Source of the DNA: Gliomastix tumulicola
Lineage: Eukaryota > Ascomycota > Sordariomycetes > Hypocreales > Bionectriaceae
Direction: 5' to 3'
Length of the DNA stretch: 64,000 nucleotides
NCBI GenBank assembly: GCA_001599755.1
Contig: BCHX01000001.1
Span: 1,302,001 to 1,366,000 of the forward strand
Shown: positions 54,052-64,000 of the stretch, in pieces
How the letters are laid out: each line of letters begins with the position of its first letter
How positions within the stretch are numbered: the first letter of the stretch is position 1
Translations under genes and position numbers: made by a program
The notes under the pieces: model-generated
Seen by the model: only the letters and a program-made list of their open reading frames with translations
The model's database searches: none
What the model was told of the DNA's origin: nothing

Positions 54052-57000
54052 ATGGCGCGGCCACAACCACACCCGATCCTGTCACAGCTAAGGAGTGCCA
54101 GAACTACGCAGGAGCAGACGGCGGCCTTGCGGGCGCTCAAGAACGAGATCGTCGGCCATGTGCAGAGGAAGGAGACGTGGATCGCCCACGGGGTGCTCGA
54201 GCCCATCGTGCGCACCATCGCGGCGAATCGGCGGCCTGCAGACCTGAACGGGAAGGATGCCGGCATCCAGATCGGCACGCGACCGCTGTCCGACGACGAC
54301 CAAACAAAGCTTCAAGCGCTTCAGCTTGTTGCCAGCTTCGCTCATGGTAGGGGAATTCTTCCGGAGGGAAAAGTGCAACTTTGGGTCTGACCATGAGAAA
54401 CCACAGGAGGGCCTTCGTTTCTCGCACCGCTCGAGGCAGCAGACGCGCTGCCGGCCATCCTATCCAACATCTCTCCATACGCCAGTCCTCCCCAAATCGT
54501 CGTTGCCGCCCTCCGAGCACTTACAGATATCGCGGACGCCGCCGTCCTCGCCGACTTCTCCTCCCCGCTCGATACGCAGTCCGTCGCCGAGCATGTCTTC
54601 TCGGCACAAAGCCTGGAGGATTTGAAAGTGATCCTGTCTATATCGTCCCCGAAGCACCTATTACAGACCCAGGTCACGCTTGCCGCCAATCTCATCACCA
54701 AGCTGTGTCGCCAAGACAGACATCAACATGCCCTAACCATGGCCGGGGTCTTGGATTCGCTTGCGGCGCGGCTCGCCAGTTTTGCCGTGAGAGATGGCTT
54801 TGTCACACCCGGAGCCGATGATTTGGCGGAAAGCGATGGCCTTCGCGAAGCATTTCCCGATCCTGCACCTCTCGATGCCAAACTGGGGCCGATTTTGGGA
54901 GCCATCGCGTCCGTTCTTGGTGATTCCAAGTACAGGGCAACCAGGCTTGTGTACGCTCCTGCGGCCCTTGCGGTGTTCCCCGCTGGCCAGCCGCTGAGGA
55001 GCCTCCTGGAGTCGAAATTCGACGTGGACGGCATGAACTTTGGGGGCTCGAAGAACCTCGATCTGACTGCGATGGAGTTTGTGCTGCCAAACGTCCCTTC
55101 AACCACTTCTCGGAGTGCCAGCTCGTCCCACTACTCTTTCGCAACACCAGAGCGGACGGATTCTCAGATGTCCAGCCGAAACAATAGCAACCGAGCAATG
55201 ACGCACGCTCTCTGGGACTCAAACTCGCCACAGGTCAGAAGTCTCGCTGAGCTAGAGTCGGAGACCATTGAGAGTCCTCTGGTCCCCTGGCTTGTCCATC
55301 TCGTGCGCACAACGACGGATCTGGAGCGGCTAGCAGCTGCTTCTGTTCTTGCCGCCCTCTATAAAGCTGGACTAGGCAGCAGGAACGCCCGCGAAATCAG
55401 TATAGGGCTCTTGGTCGTGCCCATCCTCGTTGAGATGATAGGAAAGGCCGATGCAATCGAAGCGGAAACGCACCAGCCTCATAAAGGCCAGCCCACATAC
55501 CGTTATATCCTAGAAACGGCTCCCCTGATTCTGGCGCGTCTCATCATTGACTGCGAGTACCTCCAGAAAGCTGCATTCGATTCCAAAGCTGTCACTGTCC
55601 TTTGCAAAATGTTGGGGCGCGCATACAGCCCGATCGAGAATCTGCACCCGCCGGAGATGTGGTCTCCTCATATCGATGCAGACATGGATGTGGAATCAAC
55701 TTCAGCAACAGCACGGCTGGGCCAGAGGGGACGGAACGCCGAACTGACACACCTGATCCAGCTCAGGGAGTCGGCGCTCAAGGCCACTACTGCCCTAGCA
55801 GCAGGAAAGGAAGACTATCGCAAAACTTTGGTTTCTGAGAATCTGGTGACTTACGTCGTGGAGTCCCTGGCCGAGTTCCCACGAAAGCCTCGCGCTCCGA
55901 AAGGATTGAAGGACAAGCATGAACCTCTCGCTGAGACTATGGACCCCTCCTATGGACAGAACCCGCTGTCTGTTGTCATCGCCGGCTGCCACACGCTAAG
56001 GATGCTATCGCGCTCAGTCGCCGTCCTACGAACAGCGATTGTCGACCATGGCGCTGCTCTGCCAGTATTTCACTTGATGAAGCATCCTGATCTGAGTGTA
56101 CGGACAGCGGCAACGGCAGCCATGGTAAACCTGGTCATCGACGTTAGCCCTGTTCGCGAAGTAAGCAAATCACTGAGATTCCGGAGTAAATATGAGCCGG
56201 TATACTGACATGACAATGATTTAGCTCTTGACAGAGAAGGGCGTCATGAAAGTCTTGTGCGAACATGCTCACTCCGATGATCCAGCACTCCGCCTGAATG
56301 CACTCTGGGCGCTGAAACACTTTATTGACGCAGTCGGACCTGATCTCAAGAAGAACTGTCTCCATGAGCTGGAGTCCGGCTGGCTGGTCCAGCTGATACA
56401 GGACGACACGCAGGATGCTGCGCTCGCCAGTAGTAGACTCCGTGATGCTTACGGCGAGGATATTGATGGGGACGTTGACTTGCATGATGAACCCCATCAA
56501 TGGGTATATGGCGACAATGGTACCTTCCACGAGCTTGACGCGTCCCGATCAACACGCATGCGACAGGCAGAAGATCGACTCGCCGCCGCTCGGGAATCCG
56601 AACTGAACCCGGTTCGAAAGGCTCGCAACGACGACGTCGCCATTCAGGAGCAGGGCCTCGACTTTATCCGGAACTTCATCGGCCGACCGCCCATCACACC
56701 CTCGTCAGACGGTGGAGAGACGGCAGACATGATTGACCATTTGTTTAGTGAGCTTGGCCAGGACAGGCTCTTCGACATCCTTGCATCGAAACTGAGATCC
56801 AAGATTGTCAACCCTTTTGCGAGGAGGACACCCACGGCGGGTCGTGAATCGAGGATCATCTACCCCCAGGCGCAGGTCATCGTGCCGGTCATCTACATCC
56901 TGGTGCACATTGCGGCGAGTGAGTCTCGCCATCGCCAGCTCGTCATCTCGCAGACGGAGCTCCTCAAGCTCCTCTCGCAGCAGTCGGCCAACAAGGACCG

Positions 57001-57211
57001 CGAGGTGCGCATCGCGCTCTGCCACCTGGTCAACAACCTCACGTGGGAGGACGAGGAGAACGAGGCGGAGAGCTGCAGGCAGCGCGCTCTGGAGCTGAAG
57101 AAGCTCGGCTTCCTGCAGAAGCTGGAGATACTCAAGCAGGAGGACCGGGACCTCGACGTGCGGGAGCGGGCCAAGGAGGCCGTGTACCAAATGGAGCTGC
57201 AGAACGCGTAG
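54052..57211 (+). CDS. GID/CTLH complex armadillo subunit Gid5 (Vid28/ARMC8)
   Basis: Gid5/ARMC8 is the armadillo scaffold of the GID/CTLH ubiquitin ligase that, in yeast, targets gluconeogenic enzymes by docking the Gid4 receptor. The model is join(54052..54346,54407..56160,56225..57211), 1011 aa. Helical repeats run through most of the length, with clear blocks ILSQLRSARTTQEQTAALRA at the N-terminus, AGCHTLRMLSRSVAVLRTAI and SVRTAATAAMVNLVIDVSPV. After the second intron, DDPALRLNALWALKHFIDAV is the characteristic ARMC8 repeat. VREIRIAL-type repeats and WEDEENEAE lie near the C-terminus. A Ser-rich insert (about 305-345) and an acidic segment near 750 interrupt the repeats. Both introns keep the repeat phasing. 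The length agrees with filamentous-fungal ARMC8-type proteins, longer than animal ARMC8. Confidence 0.9.
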
Positions 57212-58108
57212 GAGCGGTCACAGCCACTTGTTCGTGGCAGGCTCACCAGCATGAACCTCGCGAGGCACCAGCTTCGAATCGGGCGGACGAGGGCGCCGCT
57301 ATATGGGCTGCGTGGGAGGACCTGATGAGCTGGAATACCTATACGATATACGACGGAGACGCGGAGGATCAAAATCACGCTTCAAAAGGTATCCTCTATC
57401 ATATTATGAGTTTCACGATTAAGGAGATGGCGAAGCAGGTTTGAAATGTTCAACATCTTTTTTTGTACGTTCCTTTATTACATTCTTTCTGCTACCGGGA
57501 TTCCACACAGATTAGCTAGTCAATATTATTTCGGGCATCAAATAGTATAGATACGACAAGTCAGATCGTCAACTTCCCTCTGCAGTAAGTCACTCACTCA
57601 TTCATGAACGTAGGTAAGCCCGAGAGGTCATCACCGTCAGCTTCAGGATCCCAGCCTACCCTAAAGCCAAGCCTCTCAAACTCCCGGCCTTTGAAAGATA
57701 GCCCCTGGGTGCAGGATAATTGTCTCCTAGCGTAAGTAAGTTGGCTACTAAGGTTACATGTCCTCTACTCCGAGAGACTGGATCTGCTCCTTGCGTTGAG
57801 GGACTATACAATTTGGTTGTGTATGTGTAGCTCAAGCTTTTCTCCAACTGCGTGCCCTCTCAAGACACTCAGCAAGGGACGGGCTCTGAATCCTGCCCGA
57901 CATTGCCACCCTCATCATGCAGGTTTCAGTTCCAGACCAAAGACAACCACGAGAAAAGAAAAAAAAAAAAGCCCGAGCGGCGCAAAACAAGGATCTCGAT
58001 GCTCACTCCCCTTTTTCCGGATTCTCCTACTCGTACATGTCGGCAGGTCGTCGACCGCCCGCACGTATTGAACGATCTGCCATGCACGTACCGGAAAGCG
58101 GACTGTGG

Positions 58109-58157
58109 ATAGTATAGTATAGTATAGTATGTGTGTGTGTGTGTGTGCGTGTGTGAG
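58109..58157. repeat. Compound microsatellite (ATAGT)n then (GT)n
   Basis: About four ATAGT units are followed directly by an interrupted GT run of about 13 units in non-coding DNA. Confidence 0.85.
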
Positions 58158-59014
58158 AGTGTGGCCAGAAGAAATCCTGCTTGTCCGGGTGCCGATCAAG
58201 GACACACGGATGGGGGAGGGAGGGGAGTTGGTTGGTTAGGTACATGTGCCGGGATTCCAGCGAGGGAAGAAGGCGGAGAGGCACAGTCGGACGGGGAGCC
58301 GGAGCCGAGATTCCTTGGGAATTGGACAGTAGGACGTAGTACTCGTACATATGTCAGAGTAGGGTGTCATTGGAGAGAGGGAGAGAGCACGCTACGCCTG
58401 CTACTCGTACGGTGGTGAACTGGTATGCAAATCTCAACCAGTCCGCAGGCCGCGAGACCTGGAGGCAGAAAAGTCAACCTGGCCATTGGGAGGGTGGCTT
58501 CCCCGGGGGAAACAGTCCGTCCTGTCTGCCCAACACATCGACGCCCGCACGGGGGAGGGAGGGGGGGAGTGATGATCCAATACGACGGTCCATTGTGATA
58601 TTGGTGGCGTTTCCAAGGGCGAATAGAAAGACACTGTTGGTTCTGCACATCCTGGCCCAATAATAAGCTAAAAGGCAGTCCGTGATCAGTGCGCTCGCTT
58701 AGAGTTCAGCTCGTTGGTCTTCGCGTAGGGCGACAAGGTAGTCATTTTCCAGCACCTGAGACCTGGCTGCTGGGTACGGTGTTGGTTGGTTGGCTGGTTG
58801 GTTTGGCTTGACTTGACTTGGCTTGACTTGGCTTGGGCTGGGTCGCGTTGGGGGCAAATAATACGACCGGAGCGAGCAAAAAGGAGGCACACGGAGCAGC
58901 TTGCGTTCCGGGTCTTCCAGCGTTCCCAGCGCACCGGGACCGAGTTGCGCGGCGATGATGCATGCGTTGTTATTACTTTGTTGTCGTCCGGAAGTGGTGG
59001 TGGGCAGATGCAAA

Positions 59015-59033
59015 CCCCCCCCCCCCCCCNCNN
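59015..59033. other. Poly-C run ending in unresolved bases
   Basis: Fifteen C residues lead into N at 59030, 59032 and 59033. This looks like a sequencing or assembly limit at a homopolymer, so its length is unreliable. Confidence 0.9.
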
Positions 59034-59587
59034 CGCTACGATTTCATGTCTCTCTCACTCTTTTTTTTTTTCGTCATGCACTTTTGTGAGTGCGACACGG
59101 CAGAAGGAGGGTGTGGTTCGTCCGAGACATGCAGGTGATATGCAGCACCGTTACGCTGTGCTTCCCTTTTTATTCATCTTTGCTTTTTTTTTTCTCCCTC
59201 TCTCGCTGCATGCATGCATGGGAAGAAAGCCACACCCCCCACACCATCCCATCCCTATTCTTCCGAGACCCTTGTCCTGGGCAGGGAAATTGGAGGGCTG
59301 GAATGCCGCTGCTGTGTGAAGTCTGTGTCAGTTGCTGTTTAAAACGTGGTCGTTGTCTTGTCTCTACGCGTAATACTGCATGTGTTATCCCAGACCGTGG
59401 AACGGGGGCTAGTCCAGCCCAGTGAACCAAGAGAAAATCACATGCTGCCTTGCTCCCGTTGTCCTGGTCTCTGCTGGAATGTTTGGACCCCAGCAGCAGA
59501 GAACTTCAGTTCAGCACACGGGGGGGTGGTGGCGGCACGTGGTGGTGGTGTGCTCTGAGGTATTTCCCTGCTCATGTGCCGTGGACA

Positions 59588-59617
59588 GGCAGACAGACGG
59601 ACAGACAGACAGACACA
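59588..59617. repeat. (CAGA)n-like microsatellite
   Basis: A run of imperfect CAGA/CAGACGGA units occurs in non-coding DNA upstream of veA. Confidence 0.75.
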
Positions 59618-60122
59618 CAGCTCGCTTCTCAGTTCCCAGCAATGGGGTTCCATCAGAGATACGGGTAGGGGTTCACTGCACCATCATTCGGGCGCCCGCA
59701 AGGGTGGTAATGTAGGTTCGTCGCCTGTCAGATTGATTCGAGAGGGGGTGACTTGACTGGTGCTGGCTGTGTTCGCTGGCATGCTGGAAGCACCGCTGAC
59801 TGAGCCGCGAGACATCCATGTGTTCAGTGCTGAATGAACACCTTACTACTCCGTGCACAAATGATGAGGTGACCGCCAGTGTGGCGTTCTGAGGGATGTG
59901 TCACTATAGTAAGTACTAAGTCTTGGACAGAGTCGGTTTTTGGGTTTCCATTCGTTCGATGGGAAGAAGGTTAACAAGCTTAATAATAATACGGTAAGCA
60001 GGCCCTCCCTTGCGACAGCTGCTATTCTTCTCGTTCTAGCTTGAAGTCAATCGAGCGCTATCGTAGTCTATAAGGTCAAGTGAGCTACAAACCCAACAGA
60101 CGGGCTGCACCCAGTCCTGGGG

Positions 60123-60150
60123 GACAAGACAAGACAAGACAAGACAAGAC
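60123..60150. repeat. (GACAA)n microsatellite
   Basis: Five perfect tandem GACAA units occur in non-coding DNA. Confidence 0.88.
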
Positions 60151-62573
60151 ACACAGAAATAAGGAGGTGGTAATAATTAACCGTGCCGCTGTAACTCGTC
60201 ACAACGTTGCTTCCGCGGAACCGGTTCCGATTCCTTGGAAGCATATTTCATGCACCTCGGATGCAGCGCCTGCGTCGTGCATTTAATTGACGAGCCTCTG
60301 CGAAATGCATACGTGCAGGGGGGGGCTTAACGCAGTGTGAACCGTGCTGTAGGTACTATAGGCAGGTCTACTGATTTTTGGCTTTCCCACCTCTCGATTC
60401 TGAACAAGACGGCGACCTCGTTAAAAAAAAAAAAAGCCTCTGACGTATATGGAGAAATCGCCACATTCTCTAACGTTATTTCCGCTTTTTTATTCGCTTG
60501 CCTGATTCCTTTTGACCCTGCGCTCGCTGGACCAGAGTCAATGAAAGGACGATGATGTGTTTCCCCCCAAAACTAGCAGGCAATAGTGGCCTGGATGGTG
60601 AGAGACTAGCACTGGTGGGCATCACGGGAGAGCCACCGACGGAATTATTTCCCGTCCCTTAGCAGCGATCGCAGCGAAGGAGAGACAGGCCAAAGTAAAG
60701 TCATGAGTCGCTCCATCCACAGGTCACCACGATGTCATGTTCGAAACGAAAGGGAGGGGGGGGGGGGGGGAGTAAAAGCAAGAAAAAGCAAATCTCAAAT
60801 TCAAAAAGTCTCGTCATCCCTGCACTGACCCTTCGAGACAGGCAGAAGACGATCTGGATGGGCATCCTAGCAGCGACAGGCGGCGGGCGATGGGCGGAAG
60901 CAGACAAAGAGCCGAGTGAGAACCCGGCTTTGAATCCTGGGCTCAGTTGAACGAGGATGCCGGGGCTGATGCTCCCGCAGCCCCGTGCGCAAGGGAAGGG
61001 AATAAAAAGGAAAAAAAGAGCAAAAAAAGCAATGGGGAGCGAAGAGGCAGCAAGGACTGGCGCCGAGACACTAGTTGGACTAGGACCAGCCATAGCGTCG
61101 CTGGGCTTGGAGCACTTGGCTGGGGCCAGGATGCGCTTTTCTGGCGACCCCCGGCCCTGGAATGCTGGCGCGTGCAGTCATTGGGTCGTGGTCGCTGGTG
61201 GGCGGAGTCTCCTCTCTGCCAAAGTACCAAGATACATGTCTGATGTATTTCGCGAGAAGAGTCCACGGGGTCTCACTCTACTAAGTAGTAGTCTGAGTCT
61301 GTGAGGTCTCTCGGGGGATGGAGGCAGAAAGGACAGACGAAGTGAGTTTGCACTATCGACCCTGCACTTGACCTCATCCCGACGCCAGGGTTAACTTTCA
61401 GCCAAAAACTCACGACACCTAAAATGCATCTGTGTTAATAATTGAATTGGAAATCAAGGGGCGCCTCCCGCCCAAGACTGACCAGCGAGCCAGGAGCAGC
61501 GGCGGCCGACCCTGGGAGGGGGGGCCCCAGTCGGTACATTGGCCTTGTACACAGTACGAACAGCCTGCAGTCGCCGGCTCTCCTCCCCCAATGTAACCGT
61601 CTGTACCAAATGTGCCCTTCCCAGCGGGACGGATGAACAAGTCCCATCAGCAATCGTCGGGTTGCGTGGGACAGCACAAGGTCAAAATAATAATGATAGT
61701 GATAACGTGTAACCGACGCAGCCGTTGCGACACAGGAAAGTCTGTTGCTGCCACGCCTCGCACGACATGTCCGTCCGTTCACTGCGTCCCCATCCTGGGG
61801 GAGAGTCCCAGACCATCGGGGCCGCAGCGACTTCTGTACAACGGCCCCTCTGCACAACAGAAGAAGAGGAAGAACAGCCCATGCGTGCGCACCGGAAATG
61901 CTGGGACGAGCCCGCCTGCAGTGCCCATGGTCCATTGACCCATATTTCGCTTGTCCGTCGCGCCAACCACGACTGCGCATGGCCGCCACCTCGTGCATGA
62001 GACCCGAAAAAGACGACCCGGGTCTGTCTCAGCCAGACCGTGCGCCGCGTACGGAGCACGCACGGAGTGGCACCCTGGTCCCCTCTGAAGGATGGGCTTC
62101 TTTGCACCCGGTACCCAGTTAGAATGCCGCGTGCCCTGCACGGATCCCAGACTCGACCCGGCCAGGCATAGCCGTGGGTATGTATCTGGTACTCTGGCGC
62201 GATAACGTTGAGCGCCGTCTCACGCTGCCGGCACACAAGTACCTGGTACGGAGGACGCTGAGCAGGAAGGCCCGCCCTGGTGCTGCTCCTTCCACACCAC
62301 CACACACACACACACCACACCCTTCTCTCTCCTCTCGCGCTCCTCTTGTCACCCTCGTCTCCTCTCTTGTCGCCTCCTGCTGCTGCCATCCGTCAACTTC
62401 CCCCAATCCCCCGGGTCGTCGAAATACCTCTCTGTCCGACCTCGACAACAGAGCGGCCCAGCGAACATCGACAGAGACATCGACTTCCGCTTCAATATAT
62501 AGTGCTTGGTCCACGCACCCGCACGCTCACAGCACATTCCCGACGACAAGACTCGATTGCGGCATCGTCAAAA

Positions 62574-64000
62574 ATGGCGACGCCCTCGTCCATCCCCCTC
62601 GACCCGAACCGGGACTCGGCCGTGCGGCTCCATCGCCAGACGAGGGAGCATCGCCATCTCTGGTACCAGTTGACTGTTCTCCAGCAGCCTGAGCGTGCCC
62701 GCGCATGCGGTGCAGGCACCAAGGGTGAGCATTACTTACTTCTTCGCCTGCTTCGGGTCGTCGTTGATATCACGCAATACTCACGCTTTCTCTGTCTGCA
62801 GCCAACAGCGACAGGCGGCCTGTCGACCCGCCTCCCGTCGTCGAGTTGAGGATCAAGGAGGGTGCTTCCTGGGAGGAGGGCAAGGAGATCACCTTCGACT
62901 ACAATGCCAGCTTCTTCCTCTACGCCAGCCTGGAGCAGCACCGCAAGATTGCCCCTGGCCGCATCCAGAGCCAGCCTAACCCGCCTATCCTGACCGGTGT
63001 CCCTGCCTCGGGCATGGCCTACCTCGATCGTCCTGCCGCCGCTGGCTATTTCATCTTCCCCGATCTTTCGGTCCGCCACGAGGGCCAGTATCGCCTGTCC
63101 TTCAGTTTGTTCGAGACGACCAAGGAGGAGAAGGACTATGACCTGGAGCCCGTCGATGGAAACCTGCCCACTGGTGTGGACTGGAGGATGGAGATCAAGA
63201 CGGCGCCCTTTGACGTCTTCAGCGCCAAGAAGTTCCCTGGACTGATGGAGAGCACGCCTCTGAGCAAGGAGGTCGCTGACCAGGGCTGCCGCGTGCGTAT
63301 CCGTCGCGATGTTCGCATGAGGAAGCGAGAGGGCAAGTCTGGAGGCCACGAGCGTCGCGAGGAGGGCTACTCGCGCCGCCGCACTGTCACACCTGCCACT
63401 GAGGACAGGAATGCTGTCGCTGCTCGCTCCAGGTCCATCAGCAACTCGAGCGAACACAGGGTGCCATATCCCGCCGAGGCGCCGCGCCGGCCGTCTATCC
63501 ACGATGCTTATCATCCTGGTCCTCCCCCTCCCCCGCCGCCTTCCACCTACGACTCAGCAAACCGTGGGCACCTATCCTTCGGCGACTCGACCGCTGCTCC
63601 TCCTCCCTCTCGGCAATACTCTCAGCCACCTCTGGCCCCCATCTCTCCCAGCGGCCCGTACACACCGTCCTCACACTACGGCAAGTCAGAGCCAGCCTAC
63701 ACTTACGCGCCGCCTAGCCGGGGCGGCCCACCGCCTCCAGTCTCTCCTGCTCTGAGGCAGCATGAGAGCCAGAGCCAGAGCCAGAGCCAGGAGCGCCGCT
63801 CGACCTACGTGCCACCCTCTCCGGTCTACTCGACGGCCAGCAGCCATGCCAGTCACGCCCGCCACGAATCACACAATTCTATTCCCTCCACGCCCATCTC
63901 CTCCCTCCCTCAGCCTCCGAGACTGGAGCCCAAGCCCTCCGGCCTGACCACCAACGGGATGCAGCTGCCGGCCATCAAGCCCAAGCCGACCGGCAGCGCC
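62574..64000 (+). CDS. veA: Velvet-complex regulator VeA (partial, 3' end beyond window)
   Basis: VeA, with VelB and LaeA, links light to development and secondary metabolism, and moves to the nucleus in the dark. The model is join(62574..62724,62802..>64000), with an in-frame end at the window edge. Exon 1 holds the N-terminus that carries nuclear-import signals in known VeA proteins (LTVLQQPERARACGAGTK). The splice joins TK to ANSDRRPVDPPPVVELRI. The velvet domain continues with FDYNASFFLYASLE, ILTGVPASGMAYLD, GYFIFPDLSVRHEGQYRLSF and FDVFSAKKFPGL, and ends at QGCRVRIRRDVRMRKRE, which is diagnostic of VeA rather than VelB or VosA. Downstream it is Pro/Ser-rich, with a Ser-Gln repeat (ESQSQSQSQE) coded by GAGCCA units near 63769-63790. 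The expected C-terminal PEST region is not in the window. Confidence 0.96.
63769..63790. repeat. Hexanucleotide repeat inside veA
   Basis: GAGCCA-type units repeat about four times in frame and encode alternating Ser-Gln. Repeat number could vary between strains. Confidence 0.75.

Larger units (their letters stand above)
57212..62573. other. Long gene-free region upstream of veA
   Basis: In 5.36 kb I find no coding region I can support. It contains several microsatellites, a poly-C/N gap, poly-G near 60757-60770 and C/T-rich DNA at 62300-62420 just before veA, as is common in fungal core promoters and 5' UTRs. Short frames up to about 235 codons are compositionally odd and conflict across strands. 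The right part is the veA promoter/5' UTR. Confidence 0.6.

Noticed and set aside
61435..62389. Minus-strand frames of 187 and 235 codons upstream of veA
   Set aside because: They have irregular composition and no motif, and they overlap the C/T-rich veA leader.
1..64000. CRISPR arrays, rRNA genes, intact transposons
   Set aside because: No spaced repeats, rRNA sequences, transposase or reverse-transcriptase motifs or long terminal repeats were seen. The simple repeats present are microsatellites.

Overview
The window is nuclear DNA of a filamentous ascomycete, probably a Sordariomycete. The evidence is GC-rich coding sequence, short introns (mostly 50-90 nt) with GTRNGT donors and CTRAY-like branch sites, and fungal-only families: velvet, HET, fused ARG5,6, single-chain GLT1 and Zn2Cys6 regulators. 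A closer placement, for example Glomerellales, is only a guess. I modelled 20 protein-coding genes. Two are cut by the window edges: ARG5,6 on the left and veA on the right. No rRNA, tRNA, CRISPR array or intact transposon was seen.

Layout. 1-13 kb is housekeeping on the minus strand: ARG5,6 (arginine), a synaptobrevin R-SNARE, an uncharacterised 834-aa protein and a VTC polyphosphate-complex subunit. 14-31.8 kb reads as a metabolic island: an AtuA/DUF4387/CoA-transferase fusion, a divergent SMP-30-type lactonase, a HET-domain protein, a PEX11-like peroxin, a Zn2Cys6 regulator, a divergent cyclase-family hydrolase, a DUF1338 (2-oxoadipate dioxygenase/decarboxylase-like) enzyme and a divergent sugar-porter MFS transporter. 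32.6-39.2 kb is the NADH-type glutamate synthase GLT1. 39.2-45.4 kb holds no gene I can support.

45.4-57.2 kb is again housekeeping: an APC/C subunit Apc15/Mnd2-like protein, a Bet1 SNARE, the H2A.Z chaperone Chz1 (with a 10-nt microexon), an EMC10-like ER protein, a Pho80-like cyclin and the GID-complex armadillo subunit Gid5/ARMC8. 57.2-62.6 kb is a second long gene-free stretch with microsatellites and a small N gap. It leads into velvet regulator veA, which runs off the right edge.

How the genes fit together. The 14-32 kb block has the parts expected of a catabolic cluster: transporter, regulator, CoA activation, lactone and amide/ester-type hydrolysis, and a 2-oxoacid-processing oxygenase, with possible peroxisome support. 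The enzymes sit in three divergent pairs around shared promoters. The substrate cannot be told from sequence. This block, and the three-domain fusion in it, is the best candidate for an undescribed system.
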